Counted from the first letter of the stretch, positions 18,777 to 28,449 are shown. The stretch: 64,000 bases of DNA from Mucilaginibacter ginsenosidivorax (GCF_007971525.1 NZ_CP042437.1:7068001-7132000); one strand, 5' to 3'. Numbers and translations: made by a program. The notes: generated by a model not told the origin, from the letters alone.

Positions 18777-21152
18777 ATGATCAAGAATTATTTTAAAATA
18801 GCCTGGCGGAACCTTTACAAGCAGAAGGCGTTTTCGCTGATCCATATCCTGGGGTTAACCATGGGCATTACCGTGTGCCTGATGATTTTCCTGTATATTA
18901 TGAATGAGTTTAGTGTTGATAAATTTCATAAGCAGGGCAAAAATATTTACCGCGTAATGCGTGGTTTTGATCCTGCACAGCCGAGGGTACCGTACCTGTC
19001 GGGGCCGTATGCGCCGGCTTTGCTGAACGACTTTCCGCAGGATATCAAAATGGCGGTACGCGTATCGCCGCAAAATAACCTGGTGTCATTTGGCGAAAAG
19101 GCTTTTAACGAAAAGAAAGTTTACGCTGTAGATGCCGGCTTTTTTAAGCTGTTTACTTTCCCGCTTTTGAAAGGCGATGGTGCAACTGCGCTGGATAATC
19201 CCAATAGCGTGGTACTTACAGAGACTACCGCCAAAAAATACTTCGGCTCGGCCGATAATGCCATAGCCAAGGTAGTGCAGTTTGATAAGCAACTGAACCT
19301 GAAAGTTACCGGAGTGGCCAAAGACGTACCATCAAACTCGCACCTTGATTTTGATATGGTAATGCCGATAGCCAATTACACTAAAAACCAGGGTTTTAAT
19401 GTTTGGATTAATAACGGGCTGTTTGTATATGTGCTGCTGAACAAGCATGCCAGCCAAACAGCGCTCGAGAGCCGGTTTAAGCAGTTTATGGATAAATACA
19501 TGGGCAAGGATATGCAAAAATTCGGTGCCAAATTCGATCTGGCTTTAACCCCGCTGAATGACATTTATTTTGAGCAATATTCGGCCTTTGATAATGTAAA
19601 GCATGGCGACAAAACGGTAGTATTCATCTTTATATCCATAGCGGCGCTTATTATGCTTATCGCCTGTATCAACTTCATGAACCTGGCCACCATAAGGGCC
19701 GTTGAGCGTTCAAAAGAAGTGGGCATGCGCAAAGTAATGGGGGCGTTGCGTAATCATTTAATCTGGCAGTTTATTGGCGAGTCGTTGATGCTGGCGCTCA
19801 TTTCGTGCGCGTTGTCAATTGGTTTACTGTTGCTGCTGATGCCATTTTACAACCAGTTGCTGGGCTATTCCTTAACCGTATCATGGAATAGTGCACCTAT
19901 CTGGCTGTTCCTGTCTGGCGTTATTTTGATAGTAGGCGTTTTAGCGGGAAGTTATCCGGCCATATTTATGTCGGCGTTTTCGCCAATACAGGCATTAAAG
20001 GGTAAATTGAAGCTGGGTAAAGGCGGTAGCATTTTCAGGCAGGGCCTGGTGGTATTGCAATTCAGTATTTCGGTGATGCTTATCATCGGCACTATTGTTA
20101 TCGTAAACCAGATGCATTACATCAAAAGTAAATCGTTGGGTTATGATAAAGAACAAACGCTGGTGATCAAGATAGATAACAACGATATTTATGATCACCG
20201 CAAAGCCTTTAAGGATGAATTGCAAAACTCGGGTGCCGTATCATCGGTCTCGCTGATGTCGGGCGAGCCGGGTGGGTTTTATGACGTGCACGCATTTGAT
20301 GCTGAAGGCCAACAGGCTATTTTTAAATCGCGTACCGAATTTGCCGATTTTGAATACGTAAAAACTTTAGGTTTAAAGGTAATTGCGGGCCGTGATTTCT
20401 CGCCGGAATTTGCTACTGATACTACCAACTCGGTACTCATTAACCGCACCTGCGCCAAAGAACTGGGTTTTTCGCCACAGCAAGCTATAGGCAAGTGGAT
20501 TAAAAACCGGGGCAGGGATGATAAAAAGCGTAATGTAGTGGGCGTGGTTGAGGATTTTAACTTTCTTTCGCTTAAAGAAAATATGGATGCGCTGGTCATT
20601 GCGCCAAATGACGACAGGAGGGTAATTGTTATCAAACTAAAACCAGGCAATATCCCCGCATCGGTGGCTGCGGTAAAAAATATTTATACCAAAGTAGCTC
20701 CGGTTTATCCTTTTGAATATACTTTTTTAGATCAGAAATTCGATACCACATATAAAACAGATATCAGGCAGCAAACTATGCTCACTATCTTTTCGGGTCT
20801 GGCTATTTTTATTGCCTGCCTTGGTTTATTTGGGCTGGCTTCATTTACAGCCACAAAACGCACCAAAGAAATCGGCGTACGCAAAGTATTAGGATCATCG
20901 GTGCAAAACATCCTTATCCTGATCTCAAAAGACCTGCTTAAACCGGTATTGCTGGCAACTGTAATAGCTATGCCCATAGGTTATTACTGTATGAATAAAT
21001 GGCTGCAAAGTTTCGCCTACAAAACTCCGCTGCACTGGTGGATTTTTGTGCTGGCTGCATTTTTAACTTTTGTGATAGCACTGGCTACCATCAGTTTTCA
21101 ATCATTGAAAGCAGCGCTGATGAACCCGATAAAGAGTTTAAGGAGTGAGTAG
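18777..21152 (+). CDS. Double-FtsX ABC permease 4 (MacB-like, no ATPase)
   Basis: A 791-residue member of the tandem family. TM1 near 20-40 (LIHILGLTMGITVCLMIFLY), MacB_PCD about 45-280, first FtsX unit (NFMNLATIRAVERSKEVGMRKVMGAL), second MacB_PCD, second FtsX unit (TKRTKEIGVRKVLGSS), terminal NPIKSLRSE. It is more distant from permeases 2 and 3 than those are from each other. No nucleotide-binding motifs. Predicted to need a separate ATPase of the MacB/LolD kind that is not encoded in this window's array. Confidence 0.93.
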   Translation: MIKNYFKIAWRNLYKQKAFSLIHILGLTMGITVCLMIFLYIMNEFSVDKFHKQGKNIYRVMRGFDPAQPRVPYLSGPYAPALLNDFPQDIKMAVRVSPQNNLVSFGEKAFNEKKVYAVDAGFFKLFTFPLLKGDGATALDNPNSVVLTETTAKKYFGSADNAIAKVVQFDKQLNLKVTGVAKDVPSNSHLDFDMVMPIANYTKNQGFNVWINNGLFVYVLLNKHASQTALESRFKQFMDKYMGKDMQKFGAKFDLALTPLNDIYFEQYSAFDNVKHGDKTVVFIFISIAALIMLIACINFMNLATIRAVERSKEVGMRKVMGALRNHLIWQFIGESLMLALISCALSIGLLLLLMPFYNQLLGYSLTVSWNSAPIWLFLSGVILIVGVLAGSYPAIFMSAFSPIQALKGKLKLGKGGSIFRQGLVVLQFSISVMLIIGTIVIVNQMHYIKSKSLGYDKEQTLVIKIDNNDIYDHRKAFKDELQNSGAVSSVSLMSGEPGGFYDVHAFDAEGQQAIFKSRTEFADFEYVKTLGLKVIAGRDFSPEFATDTTNSVLINRTCAKELGFSPQQAIGKWIKNRGRDDKKRNVVGVVEDFNFLSLKENMDALVIAPNDDRRVIVIKLKPGNIPASVAAVKNIYTKVAPVYPFEYTFLDQKFDTTYKTDIRQQTMLTIFSGLAIFIACLGLFGLASFTATKRTKEIGVRKVLGSSVQNILILISKDLLKPVLLATVIAMPIGYYCMNKWLQSFAYKTPLHWWIFVLAAFLTFVIALATISFQSLKAALMNPIKSLRSE

Positions 21153-21330
21153 TTTGTTCATTGGTTCACCGGGTCATTAGTTTATTGGTGAAAAGTTCGA
21201 TAAAGTAAAATTTAGGGTTTAAGATTTTTCCGTTTTAGGATTTAGAAATTAGAGTTTAGAGTTTTTCTGCTTTAAAGTTTAGGGTTTTACAATTAGAGTT
21301 AGGGTTTAGAAATTAGAATTTAAGAAAAAT
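21153..21330. repeat. Spacer D: half-element plus TTTAGGGTTTA-like repeats
   Basis: Only the left arm of the TTCATTGG family is present (21153-21190). The matching right arm is missing. From 21208 to about 21326 the spacer is made of imperfect, telomere-like units of the form TTTAGGGTTTA, GATTTAGAAATTAGAG and TTAGGGTTTAGAAATTAGAA. This is low-complexity sequence with no frame. Confidence 0.8.
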
Positions 21331-23709
21331 ATGAATACCAAATTAGCGTGGCGTAATTTAAAAAAGAACAAGCTGTATGCGTTCATTAACATTCTGGGTT
21401 TAACTATAGGTATTGCCAGTTGTCTGCTTATTGGCATCTATATTAAGCACGAACTCAGTTACGATAACTTTCAGGCCAACGGCGATAGAATAGTGCGGGC
21501 TACTATGGAGTATGAACACTCTGGCGGAGCCCAGCAGATTGCTGTTACCGGAACCAAAGCCGGGCCGCAATTTAAGCGGATGATGCCAAGGGTTGAAGCG
21601 TATGTGCGCACCCTCAAAAGTTCGGCTATAGTAAGTTATGCAGATAAGGTTTTTGAAGAGAAAAGCCTTTTATACGCCGATGCTAATTTTTTTAAAGTGT
21701 TTTCGTTTAAGCTGACAGATGGCGATATCACTTCAGTTTTAAATGCACCGGATAAAATTGTTATCACCCAAAAAGCTGCCCAAAAGTATTTTGGCGGGCA
21801 ACAGGCCATAGGCAAGGTGTTAAAGGTTGGATCAAAAACATTCACCGTTTCGGCTGTTGCCCAGGATGTACCCTCTAACTCGCAGATCCAGTACGATTTT
21901 GTGCTGCCCTTTAGCTTGTATCTGGACCGGAACGGGCCCGAGCAATGGTGGTCGGCTAATAACATGACCTACCTGTTGCTGAACAGCAAAGATGATGTTA
22001 TACCGCTGCAGAAGGAGATAAAAAACTACATGGCCGATGTGAGCAAAAACGAGTTAAAGATGACAGGCCATGAGTACCTCACTTTCAATATCCAACCGCT
22101 AAAAGATGTTCATTTGCATGGTAATATGCCCGATGAATTTGAACCGGGTGGCAGCATTACCTATATATACATTATGCTGGCTGTGGCGGTGCTGATATTG
22201 CTGATAGCTTGCGTCAATTATGTAAACTTGGCTATTGCCCAATCGGCAGGCAGGGGTGGCGAAATAGGGGTGCGTAAAGTAATGGGAGCCGGCAAGGGCG
22301 AACTATTTTGGCAATTTATTACCGAATCTATATTCACGGCTGTTATTGCCGCCGTGTTAGCAGTGGCATTGGCTGCTTTTGTATTGCCTTTATTTAATAA
22401 CATTTCGGGCAAACAGTTGCAGCTATCGGCATTCGGTAACCCGGTAATATTGGTTGGCCTGGCTGTTTTAAGCTTGTTTATCGGCTTTGCAGCTGGTGCA
22501 TATCCGGCTATATTATTATCTGGCGCAAACCTGGCGAAAATCCTGAAATCGGGTTTTTCTTTTACCTCCGGGCAAAATGTGCGTAAATCGTTAATCGTGT
22601 TCCAGTTTGTGATCTCTATTTTCCTGATCATATCTACGGTTATCATCTTGCAGCAATTGTCGTACATCCGCAACAAGGATGTAGGCTACAACAAAAGCAA
22701 CGTAGTGGTATTGCCCATCGATTCCAAAATCCTTCCACAACTGGACGCCCTTGAAAAGGGGCTGAGCCTGGTGCCTGGCGTTCGGCAGGTAGCTGCAGCC
22801 AATAACGAACCCATTAACGTAGGCTGGGGCGATGTTATTAAAACTAACGATGGTAAAAAGATCTCGGTAAATGCCATTCCTGTTGACGAAAACTTTGTAA
22901 AAACCATCCAGTTGAAAATGATAGCCGGCAGCGATTACACCCATGCCGATTTGATGACGCTGGATACATCTAATAATTACAAAAACTACCGCTACTCCTT
23001 CATCCTGAATGAATCGGCCGTAAAAGCGCTTGGCTGGACACCTGAGCAGGCTATAGGTAAAACCATCGACAAAAATACCCCCGGTGTAATTAAAGGCGTG
23101 GTAAAGGATTTCAACTTTAAAACTTTCCATGATCCGATCACCCCGCTGGTATTATTCCTGAATGACGATCAGTTGTACAACGTTTTTGTGCGCATAGATG
23201 GTAATAATACATCCCAAACCATTGCCGAACTGGGCAAGGTTTGGAAAAGCCGCATCAGCCACCGCCCGTTTGATTACCGCTTTTTAGATGATGATTACGA
23301 CGCGCTTTACCGTACCGAGCAACGTACTGCCGGGGTATTCACTACATTCTCTGTACTGGCCATTTTACTGGCGTGCCTTGGTTTATTTGCTATCACAGCC
23401 TTCGCGGTAGTGCAACGCACCAAAGAAATAGGCATCCGCAAAGTGTTGGGTGCAAGTATTGCCAATATCATCATGCTGATAGCAAAAGACTTTTTAGCGC
23501 TGGTAGTTGTAGCAACAATAATCGCATCACCGATAGCCTGGTACATATCCAGTAAATGGCTGCAGGATTTTGCCTATCGTATTGATATCCAATGGTGGGT
23601 GTTTGTAATAACAGGGATAGCAGCCTTATTGGTAGCGGCCGTTACAGTAAGTATCCAATCAACCAAAGCAGCCCTGGCCAACCCTGTGAAAAGCCTGAAA
23701 TCGGAGTAA
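21331..23709 (+). CDS. Double-FtsX ABC permease 5 (MacB-like, no ATPase)
   Basis: A 792-residue permease. It begins MNTKLAWRNLKKNKLYAFIN, a few residues shorter at the front than its neighbours. TM1 near 16-38, MacB_PCD, first FtsX unit (NYVNLAIAQSAGRGGEIGVRKVMGAG), second MacB_PCD, second FtsX unit (VVQRTKEIGIRKVLGAS), terminal NPVKSLKSE. The pattern IAQSAGRGGE in place of STARSSNRAKE marks it as a separate sub-branch. No ATPase motif. Substrate unknown. Confidence 0.93.
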   Translation: MNTKLAWRNLKKNKLYAFINILGLTIGIASCLLIGIYIKHELSYDNFQANGDRIVRATMEYEHSGGAQQIAVTGTKAGPQFKRMMPRVEAYVRTLKSSAIVSYADKVFEEKSLLYADANFFKVFSFKLTDGDITSVLNAPDKIVITQKAAQKYFGGQQAIGKVLKVGSKTFTVSAVAQDVPSNSQIQYDFVLPFSLYLDRNGPEQWWSANNMTYLLLNSKDDVIPLQKEIKNYMADVSKNELKMTGHEYLTFNIQPLKDVHLHGNMPDEFEPGGSITYIYIMLAVAVLILLIACVNYVNLAIAQSAGRGGEIGVRKVMGAGKGELFWQFITESIFTAVIAAVLAVALAAFVLPLFNNISGKQLQLSAFGNPVILVGLAVLSLFIGFAAGAYPAILLSGANLAKILKSGFSFTSGQNVRKSLIVFQFVISIFLIISTVIILQQLSYIRNKDVGYNKSNVVVLPIDSKILPQLDALEKGLSLVPGVRQVAAANNEPINVGWGDVIKTNDGKKISVNAIPVDENFVKTIQLKMIAGSDYTHADLMTLDTSNNYKNYRYSFILNESAVKALGWTPEQAIGKTIDKNTPGVIKGVVKDFNFKTFHDPITPLVLFLNDDQLYNVFVRIDGNNTSQTIAELGKVWKSRISHRPFDYRFLDDDYDALYRTEQRTAGVFTTFSVLAILLACLGLFAITAFAVVQRTKEIGIRKVLGASIANIIMLIAKDFLALVVVATIIASPIAWYISSKWLQDFAYRIDIQWWVFVITGIAALLVAAVTVSIQSTKAALANPVKSLKSE

Positions 23710-23845
23710 TTAGTTCATTGGCTCACTGGTTCATTAGTTCATTGGTGAAATGTTCGAAATCTTGAAATTTGAGGCTCGTTTTTCTATTTAGCGTTTGAAA
23801 TTTAGGATTTAGAGTTTAGGATTTGGGGTTTAACTTTTAGGATTT
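23710..23845. repeat. Spacer E: half-element plus GGATTTAG-type repeats
   Basis: The left arm of the TTCATTGG family is at 23711-23747 with no inverted partner. From about 23795 to the next ATG the sequence is again built of short units like TTTAGGATTTAGAGTTTAGG and TTTGGGGTTTAA. It is the same kind of spacer as D. Confidence 0.78.
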
Positions 23846-26242
23846 ATGTTGCGTAACCACATTAAGATTGCATTTAGAACTTTAAGCAGGAATAAGGGAT
23901 TTACCTTTATCAATATAACAGGCTTGGCTGTTGGGCTGGCCGTTTGTATTATGATTATGCTTTACGTAACCCATGAAATGAGTTATGATCGTTTTCATAA
24001 AAACGGCGCGCGGATTTTTAATATTCATGCCTCGGTAAAGTTGGGCGGCAACACGCTAAACATGGCATACATGAGTTATGCCGCCGGTTCTATGATTAAG
24101 CAAAACAACCCAATGGTTGAGGACTATATGCGGACGTTGGCTTATTTCAGGCCAACGGTTGTTAGTAATCCCACATCACCCGAAAATAAATTTGCTGCAG
24201 ATAAACTGCTTTTCGCCGATGTTGGTTTCTTTAACTTTTACTCGTTTAAATTACTTTCCGGCGATGCATCTGATGTACTTAAAGCACCTTTTTCGGTAGT
24301 CATCTCCAGGGATATGGCAAAAAAGTATTTCGGAAATGCTAATCCGGTTGGGCAATTGCTAACCATAAAAACCGACAGTGCTTATACATATCATATTACC
24401 GGCGTTGCCGAAAATGCACCTTCAAACTCGTCTATCGATTTTAATTTCGTGGCATCCACAAGCAGTTTGCTTACCATGAAAGAAGCTACCATGTATACCG
24501 GCGCCCAGGGAATAAGTTTTGGATCATTCGCGGTAAACTTATTACTAAAAAACGTATCCGATACTGGTCAGCTAAAGCGTAACCTACAGGCGATGGCTAA
24601 AAAGGATAAAAGTTTTGATGAGATAAGTTATTCTTTATCGCCAATTGCAGATAATCATTTGAAAAGTAACTTTGGCGATTCATCAAATATCAAATACCTC
24701 AGGATATTCCCGCTCGTGGCTGTATTGATCTTGTTGTTGGCCCTGGTAAATTATATGAGCCTTTCAACAGCAAGGGCAACATTAAGGGCCAAAGAAGTTG
24801 GTGTGCGCAAGGTATCTGGTGCAAGCCGTAAAAGCATTGCCATGCAGTTTTATGTAGAGTCGGCTTTGTTCACAGGTATCTCGTTTGTGTTAGGGTATTG
24901 CCTGTGTTACCTGTGCAAGCCCTGGTTTTTAAATGTACTGCAATTAAAAATCGACAATTCGTTCTTATACAGCCCAATGGTATTGGGGCTGATGTTTGCT
25001 TTGCTGGTAATAACTGTACTTATAGCCGGCAGCTATCCCTCGCTGGTGTTATCAGCCTTTAAACCGGTAATTACCTTAAAAGATAAAATGAGTACACAGG
25101 CAGGCGGTGCAACGGTACGCAAGGTATTTACTACGCTGCAATTTGCCATCTCGGTTGGGCTCATCATCTGTGGCATTATTATAGACAGGCAACTCTACTA
25201 CTTCAGGCATGCCGATACCGGGCTTAATCGCGATAATATTGTAATGTTGCCTGCGGGCGCAAACCTTGCTAAGAACTACCAGGCTTTTAAAAAAGATATT
25301 AGCGACCTTGCCGGTATAGCGAATGTAGTTACATCCCACCACACCATGTTTAAGGGATATGATATGTTTTGGGTTGCCGGCAAAACCAAACAGGAGCAAA
25401 GCGTAGGTATTATTAATGTAATAGGCGATAATAATTATATCCCGGTGCTGGGCTTAAAGTGGAAATATCCACCTGCGCCAAATACCAGCATCATTGGCAG
25501 GCAAAAAGTGGTTATTAATGAGCTGGCTGTATCAAAATTGCACTTGCCTGCTAACCCGGTTGGTAATTACCTGGACGACGGGAATAAGAAGTACGAGATT
25601 ATGGGGGTACTAAAAAATTTCAACTTTACATCTATGTCTGATGAGTTGAAGCCTTTGGCATTATTTACCATGGCCGATACCACCAACTTTTGGGCCAGGC
25701 AGGGCTGCACTCTTTTGGCCAAAATAAAACCGCATACCAATTTGCCATCTTTGCTGGCCAAAATGCAGGGCATCTATAAAAAGTATGACCAGGATACCCC
25801 GTTTGAATACACTTTTATGGACGATGCCTTTAACCTGCAATACAAAGCCGAAGATAGATTGGCGGCGATTTTTAGCCTGTTTACTTACATTACAGTTATC
25901 CTGGCTACTATGGGTTTGTTTGGGTTGGCGGCTTTCACTATTGAACAGCGTACCAAAGAGATAGGTATCCGTAAAATATTAGGTGCAAGCCTGTCAAGTA
26001 TTGGCACCCTGTTATCTGTCGATTTTCTGAAACTCGTATTGTTATCTATCATCATAGCGTCGCCGATAGCCTGGTGGGCTATGCATAATTGGCTGCAAAA
26101 TTTTGCCTATCGCATTGCTATCCCCTGGTGGGTATTCACGGCAGCCGGGATAATTGCTATGCTAACTGCCGTTATAACTGTAAGTTATCACGCAATAAAA
26201 GCTGGATTAGCCAATCCTGTGGATAGTTTGAGAAGTGAATAG
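23846..26242 (+). CDS. Double-FtsX ABC permease 6 (MacB-like, no ATPase)
   Basis: A 798-residue permease, last of the array. TM1 near 18-40 (FINITGLAVGLAVCIMIML), MacB_PCD, first FtsX unit (NYMSLSTARATLRAKEVGVRKVSGAS), second MacB_PCD, second FtsX unit (EQRTKEIGIRKILGAS), terminal NPVDSLRSE. It is the only one followed by a different repeat (a CTCTCC-type hairpin) rather than the TTCATTGG element, which marks the end of the duplicated series. A secreted DUF4097 protein lies 177 bp downstream. No ATPase motif. Confidence 0.93.
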   Translation: MLRNHIKIAFRTLSRNKGFTFINITGLAVGLAVCIMIMLYVTHEMSYDRFHKNGARIFNIHASVKLGGNTLNMAYMSYAAGSMIKQNNPMVEDYMRTLAYFRPTVVSNPTSPENKFAADKLLFADVGFFNFYSFKLLSGDASDVLKAPFSVVISRDMAKKYFGNANPVGQLLTIKTDSAYTYHITGVAENAPSNSSIDFNFVASTSSLLTMKEATMYTGAQGISFGSFAVNLLLKNVSDTGQLKRNLQAMAKKDKSFDEISYSLSPIADNHLKSNFGDSSNIKYLRIFPLVAVLILLLALVNYMSLSTARATLRAKEVGVRKVSGASRKSIAMQFYVESALFTGISFVLGYCLCYLCKPWFLNVLQLKIDNSFLYSPMVLGLMFALLVITVLIAGSYPSLVLSAFKPVITLKDKMSTQAGGATVRKVFTTLQFAISVGLIICGIIIDRQLYYFRHADTGLNRDNIVMLPAGANLAKNYQAFKKDISDLAGIANVVTSHHTMFKGYDMFWVAGKTKQEQSVGIINVIGDNNYIPVLGLKWKYPPAPNTSIIGRQKVVINELAVSKLHLPANPVGNYLDDGNKKYEIMGVLKNFNFTSMSDELKPLALFTMADTTNFWARQGCTLLAKIKPHTNLPSLLAKMQGIYKKYDQDTPFEYTFMDDAFNLQYKAEDRLAAIFSLFTYITVILATMGLFGLAAFTIEQRTKEIGIRKILGASLSSIGTLLSVDFLKLVLLSIIIASPIAWWAMHNWLQNFAYRIAIPWWVFTAAGIIAMLTAVITVSYHAIKAGLANPVDSLRSE

Positions 26243-26244
26243 GA

Positions 26245-26348
26245 GCCTCACCCTGCCCTCTCCAAAGGAGAGGGTTCTTGAGCTGCACAAAGAAAATTAT
26301 AAACTTTTCTTTTCAAGTCCTCTCCAAAGGAGAGGATTTAGGTGAGGC
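26245..26348. repeat. CTCTCCAAAGGAGAGG palindromic element, terminator-like
   Basis: Outer arms GCCTCACC (26245) and GGTGAGGC (26341-26348) enclose two small palindromes of the form CCTCTCCAAAGGAGAGG. A T-rich run (TTTTTATTTTC) follows. It probably ends transcription of the permease array and looks like a dispersed intergenic repeat. Confidence 0.75.
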
Positions 26349-26419
26349 TTTTTATTTTCTTTTTGATGCAACTTATTTCTTCCAGCCGTTGTCTTATCAA
26401 TAAACCAAACTAAAACATT

Positions 26420-27445
26420 ATGAAAAAGCACTTACTGCTATTTTTTGTTGCCTGCCAAAGCTGTGCTGTTTTTGCGCAAGACTCCAAAACCCCATACATG
26501 ACCAAACCCATTTCGGGAGCTGTTAAAGATGTATTTGTAAATACGTCGGGTGGAAGTATTACCGTAAGCGGCGCACCGGGCGAGTCGCCGCGCGTTGAGG
26601 TTTACATCCAGGGGAATAATGGCATCGGCAATATATCAAAAGAAGAAATTCAAAAGCGTCTTGAAAACTACGAACTAAGTGTTACTGTTAGTGGCGGCGA
26701 AGTTCACGCGACGGCCAAAAACAAGCACAATTTTGCTAACTGGCGCAATTCGTTAAGTATCGGCTTCAAAGTATTTGTACCAAAAAATGTTAACACCAGC
26801 CTGAATACCAGCGGTGGCAGTATACACCTGGATAATTTGGATGGTACCGAAAAATTTGAAACAAGCGGCGGCAGTTTGCATGTTGATAAATTAACGGGGA
26901 TGATTAAAGGCCAAACATCAGGCGGCAGCATTCACGTAAGCAATTCGGGCTCGAGCATTGATTTGGAAACAAGCGGCGGTAGTATCGAGGCAAGCAACTG
27001 TAATGGTAAAATTCACCTGGAAACTTCGGGCGGTTCATTACATCTTACCGATTTAAAAGGAACTATTGATGCCAACACCAGCGGTGGCAGCATCAGCGCC
27101 AACAATATTGCAGGCGAGTTAAAAACAGGTACATCAGGTGGCAGCATCAACCTTAACGGCCTGGCTTGCGCGTTAGATGCTTCAACCAGCGGCGGCAGCT
27201 TTCATGCGCAATTTGCCAGTGTGGGCAAATACGTTAAAATCGATGTAAGCTCGGGCCACATTGATATTTCAGTACCATCAAAATCGGCCCTTGACCTTGA
27301 TTTGCGTGCCGATAAGGTAGAAGCCAACTTTACTTCAAACTTTAGCGGAACTAAAGAGAAGGAGAGGATAGAAGGCAAATTGAACGGTGGCGGTTCATCC
27401 TTCGAGGTAAGAGGCAACAGCCGTATCAATCTTAATCTTAACTAA
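26420..27445 (+). CDS. DUF4097-type secreted repeat protein (adhesin/beta-helix)
   Basis: A 341-residue exported protein with signal peptide MKKHLLLFFVACQSCAVFAQ. After an N-terminal segment with a first TSGGSI motif near residue 42, residues ~127-280 carry eight further TSGGS units spaced about 19-20 residues apart (NTSGGSIH, ETSGGSLH, QTSGGSIH and so on). This is the short-repeat beta-helix of the DUF4097 family. The family is often found near anti-sigma factors and membrane-stress genes. The exact role is unknown. It is placed right after the permease array and ends at a clear terminator. Confidence 0.85.
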   Translation: MKKHLLLFFVACQSCAVFAQDSKTPYMTKPISGAVKDVFVNTSGGSITVSGAPGESPRVEVYIQGNNGIGNISKEEIQKRLENYELSVTVSGGEVHATAKNKHNFANWRNSLSIGFKVFVPKNVNTSLNTSGGSIHLDNLDGTEKFETSGGSLHVDKLTGMIKGQTSGGSIHVSNSGSSIDLETSGGSIEASNCNGKIHLETSGGSLHLTDLKGTIDANTSGGSISANNIAGELKTGTSGGSINLNGLACALDASTSGGSFHAQFASVGKYVKIDVSSGHIDISVPSKSALDLDLRADKVEANFTSNFSGTKEKERIEGKLNGGGSSFEVRGNSRINLNLN

Positions 27446-27472
27446 GATCTGTATAAAGTAACCAAGTACGTA

Positions 27473-27505
27473 CAAGGGCCTGTTGTTTAACACGACAGGC
27501 CCTTT
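27473..27505 (+). terminator. Rho-independent-type terminator after the DUF4097 gene
   Basis: The hairpin AAGGGCCTGT...ACAGGCCCTT with a small loop is followed by TTTGTG. It lies 28 bp after the stop of the DUF4097 gene. Confidence 0.75.
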
Positions 27506-27570
27506 GTGTTAAGTCATAAGTCCCGAGCCATAAGCCTTAAGTTTCTAAGTCTGGAATGACTTCAGTCTTC

Positions 27571-27626
27571 AAACTTTGGACTTAAGACTTTGGACTTAAT
27601 ACTTTGGACTTAATACTTCGAACTTC
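27571..27626. repeat. Four 14-bp tandem repeats (ACTTTGGACTTAAT-like)
   Basis: Three near-identical 14-bp units with the core ACTTTGGACTTA at 27571-27612 and a fourth degenerate unit to 27626. The last one overlaps the TGA stop of the isomerase gene. The sequence upstream (27508-27570) has looser AAGTC/CTTAAG words of the same flavour. Confidence 0.8.
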
Positions 27627-28449
27627 AGGCTAAATACTCCCGGTAACGCTTCTTTAGTAAATCCATCATCCACACATTGATGTTCCATTGGTTAGCAACA
27701 GGCATTTTGGTATACGGTAGGGCTGGCATATATGGGTGGGGCCCGAATTCTGGTGTTATGGTTAGTAACTCCGCACCGTTTTGCAAACGCGAATTTACTA
27801 TTGCATCCCACCATTGCAAATGCGCTTCGAGTTCTGCATGCCATTCCGGAGCGGCTGGGTCCGAAACTTGGGCCGACTCGGCGTGGCCCACACGGGCGTG
27901 AATATGAATGGTGCGGCTAATGGCTACGTTAACCGCCCCTGCTTGTTGTTCCAGCAGGCTTTCAGATACGTTGCACCAGTGCGAAAAATCAGCTGTTATC
28001 AAAACATCGGGGTTGTTTGTAAGCAATTGCTTAGCTACATGAGCAGCAAACAAAGCTTTATTTCGATGTGTTTCATGGGCTATAGTAACACCGCTGCTAA
28101 CCGCAATCTCGTCGGCAATTATGAAAAGCTCGCGGTTTTGTTCGCTTGTAAAATAATCTTTTCCTGTTTGCGAATCGATTAGCAACGGGCCCGCTTCCGC
28201 CACGTTTTCAAGGTGCCTGCGGAAGTTGATTTTGTGCAACTCAAAATCCTCTTCAAATGATTGATAATATTGGCCAATAAAAAGCAGGTCATGCTTTTTT
28301 ATAGCATTTAAAATGATGCTCTTTTCTGGTCCATTAAAAGGCAATGGTGATTCAATGCCATGGTAGCCGGCCTCTTTTACTTTTAAACAAAAATTATCCC
28401 ACGACAATTGTTCAGAGCCCCAGCGCGGGCAAAAAAACTTTATTTTCAT
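27625..28449 (-). CDS. Sugar phosphate isomerase/epimerase-like TIM-barrel protein
   Basis: A 274-residue cytoplasmic protein of the xylose isomerase-like TIM-barrel (AP_endonuc_2, PF01261) family. Metal ligands and active-site residues fall in the expected strands: AHETHRN (Glu), ITADFSHW (Asp/His), IHIHARVGH (His) and TITPEFGP (Glu). Length is normal. No operon partner on this strand. Related proteins isomerise or epimerise keto-sugars or inositol derivatives, but no substrate can be given. The stop codon lies inside a tandem repeat. Confidence 0.85.
   Translation of the reverse strand: MKIKFFCPRWGSEQLSWDNFCLKVKEAGYHGIESPLPFNGPEKSIILNAIKKHDLLFIGQYYQSFEEDFELHKINFRRHLENVAEAGPLLIDSQTGKDYFTSEQNRELFIIADEIAVSSGVTIAHETHRNKALFAAHVAKQLLTNNPDVLITADFSHWCNVSESLLEQQAGAVNVAISRTIHIHARVGHAESAQVSDPAAPEWHAELEAHLQWWDAIVNSRLQNGAELLTITPEFGPHPYMPALPYTKMPVANQWNINVWMMDLLKKRYREYLA

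Noticed and set aside
21208..21326. Telomere or replicon-end sequence
   Set aside because: The TTTAGGG-like units are imperfect and internal, with intact genes on both sides.
13477..23845. Possible CRISPR-like array from the regular repeats
   Set aside because: The repeats lie only in gene gaps, are inverted and imperfect, and have no constant repeat with unique spacers and no cas genes.
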